Origin: Paraphysoderma sedebokerense
Lineage: Eukaryota; Blastocladiomycota; Physodermatomycetes; Physodermatales; Physodermataceae
Assembly (NCBI GenBank): GCA_025602915.1
Contig: JAHLJZ010000006.1
Location: 372,001-436,000, forward strand
Reading direction: 5' to 3'
DNA: 64,000 nucleotides
Numbering within the stretch: position 1 is the stretch's first letter; the number at the start of each line of letters is the position of its first letter. The notes below the pieces were generated by a model. The model worked only from the letters and a program-made list of their open reading frames with translations. It did not search any database and was not told the origin of the DNA. A program made the position numbers and the translations under genes. This document shows, one piece after another, positions 63,524-64,000 of the stretch.

Positions 63524-63913
63524 ATTGTTGAATGAATAAAACTTTGAGTGAGGTTAGAGAGGTGGAAGGGACGAACGGAATGGACGGCACGAAGCAGCAA
63601 TGAAGTGAGTTTCTGTGAAAAAAGAAAAGGCTGGCTGAACTGATGAACCGAGGTGGCTGCTTACCAAATTCTCAGTGTCACGTGATGTATGGGAAATGTC
63701 ACGTGTTCAAACAGAGCAGTACACGTGACTACCCAATTCATCACGTGACATGCACATCATGTGTGTGGAGAGGTGTCTGCCTCTGCGGGCCATTCAAACT
63801 TGAATTTCTCATCTTTTCCTTTACCGCTAGTTTTCGTCCTTCATTCTCCATCCTTTCATCTCCAGAGTCCTTCCGCAAAGTATATCCGCTGCGTTAAAAG
63901 TATTCGTTCTCTC
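63524..63913. promoter_or_regulatory. Divergent promoter with four CACGTG palindromes
   Basis: CACGTG occurs at 63679-63684, 63700-63705, 63722-63727 and 63742-63747, three of them within TCACGTGA/ACACGTGA-type contexts. Spacing is 20-22 bases, about two helical turns, so the sites face the same side of the DNA. Such clusters suit bHLH/Cbf1- or TFE-type factors. The region serves DRE2 (-) and the gene starting at 63914 (+). Confidence 0.7.
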
Positions 63914-64000
63914 ATGTCTTCCGCTGCCACCCAGCCGTCTTCTCCCGGTAATAACGACGATGCGAAAGCAAGCGCTGCTATCCAAAAGTTGAAGCAGAAT
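63914..64000 (+). CDS. Start of an unidentified gene, cut by the right edge
   Basis: An ATG at 63914 opens 29 codons without a stop up to the window end: a Ser/Ala/Pro-rich start (MSSAATQPSSPGNND) followed by DAKASAAIQKLKQ, which looks like the beginning of an alpha-helix. There is not enough to name a family. Its position directly behind the CACGTG cluster makes it the best candidate target of that cluster. Confidence 0.5.
   Translation, partial: MSSAATQPSSPGNNDDAKASAAIQKLKQN

Overview
This is about 64 kb of a compact eukaryotic nuclear genome. Genes are broken by many short GT-AG introns, mostly about 45-120 nt (longest about 310 nt). Intergenic gaps are mostly 0.2-1.3 kb, and both strands are used in convergent and divergent pairs. 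The proteins are housekeeping genes of opisthokont type: Rieske protein, cytochrome c oxidase subunit 4, DNA polymerase delta small subunit, NOT1, NVL/Rix7, TYW1, Dre2, a DHHC acyltransferase, an MBOAT lysophospholipid acyltransferase and a choline-transporter-like protein. Compactness, intron size, a TMEM128 homologue, an FtsX/MacB-type permease and a starch-binding GH31 enzyme fit an early-diverging (chytrid-like or related zoosporic) fungus best. That placement is inference; another small-genome opisthokont is not excluded. I see no CRISPR array, operon, rRNA or tRNA gene, and no recognisable transposon or virus-derived element.

Layout. 1-680 (-): N-terminal part of a lipoyl-bearing E2/E3BP subunit of pyruvate dehydrogenase. 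1182-4990 (-): FtsX/MacB-like multi-pass membrane protein. 5301-6334 (-): Rieske protein, divergent from 6578-8574 (+), DNA polymerase delta subunit 2. 9031-10959 (-): unrecognised low-complexity protein with an internal repeat. 12314-15733 (+): CCCH zinc finger plus Pumilio repeats. 16755-18463 (-): MBOAT acyltransferase. 18968-23098 (+): long coiled coil ending in tandem BRCT domains. 23312-24100 (-): small SAM methyltransferase, divergent from 24467-31962 (+), NOT1; their shared promoter holds two opposed arrays of a CTGGCAA repeat. 32264-35298 (+): TYW1. 35560-36719 (-): orphan protein with a proline-rich tail. 36890-40689 (-): secreted GH31 glycosidase/transglycosylase with CBM20. 41055/41592-44079 (+): CTL/PNS1 transporter. 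44264-44800 (+): TMEM128. 44993-48668 (+): unrecognised protein ending in SUMO-interaction-like motifs. 48999-51628 (-): ABCG half transporter. 53004-56395 (-): NVL/Rix7 AAA ATPase. 56755-58520 (+): DHHC palmitoyltransferase whose catalytic core lies in a 12-nt micro-exon. 59053-60053 (-): COX4. 61134-62072 (+): 2OG-Fe(II) dioxygenase. 62274-63523 (-): Dre2/CIAPIN1. 63914-64000 (+): start of an unidentified gene.

The genes do not form one pathway. Loose themes are mitochondrial energy metabolism (PDH E2, Rieske, COX4), Fe-S biology (Rieske, Dre2, TYW1), genome maintenance (Pol delta, BRCT protein), mRNA control (PUF, NOT1), ribosome and tRNA maturation (NVL, TYW1) and membrane lipid or transport (MBOAT, DHHC, CTL, ABCG). 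A CACGTG palindrome recurs in several promoters and occurs four times in the one before the last gene, which suggests a bHLH/Cbf1-type regulator.

The most interesting items are the coiled-coil/BRCT protein, the micro-exon in the DHHC gene, the opposed CTGGCAA arrays, the eukaryotic FtsX-like permease, and the GH31 enzyme with a bacterial-type catalytic motif joined to a CBM20. Exon joins were made by hand from splice consensus, reading phase and family conservation, so individual boundaries may be off by a few bases.
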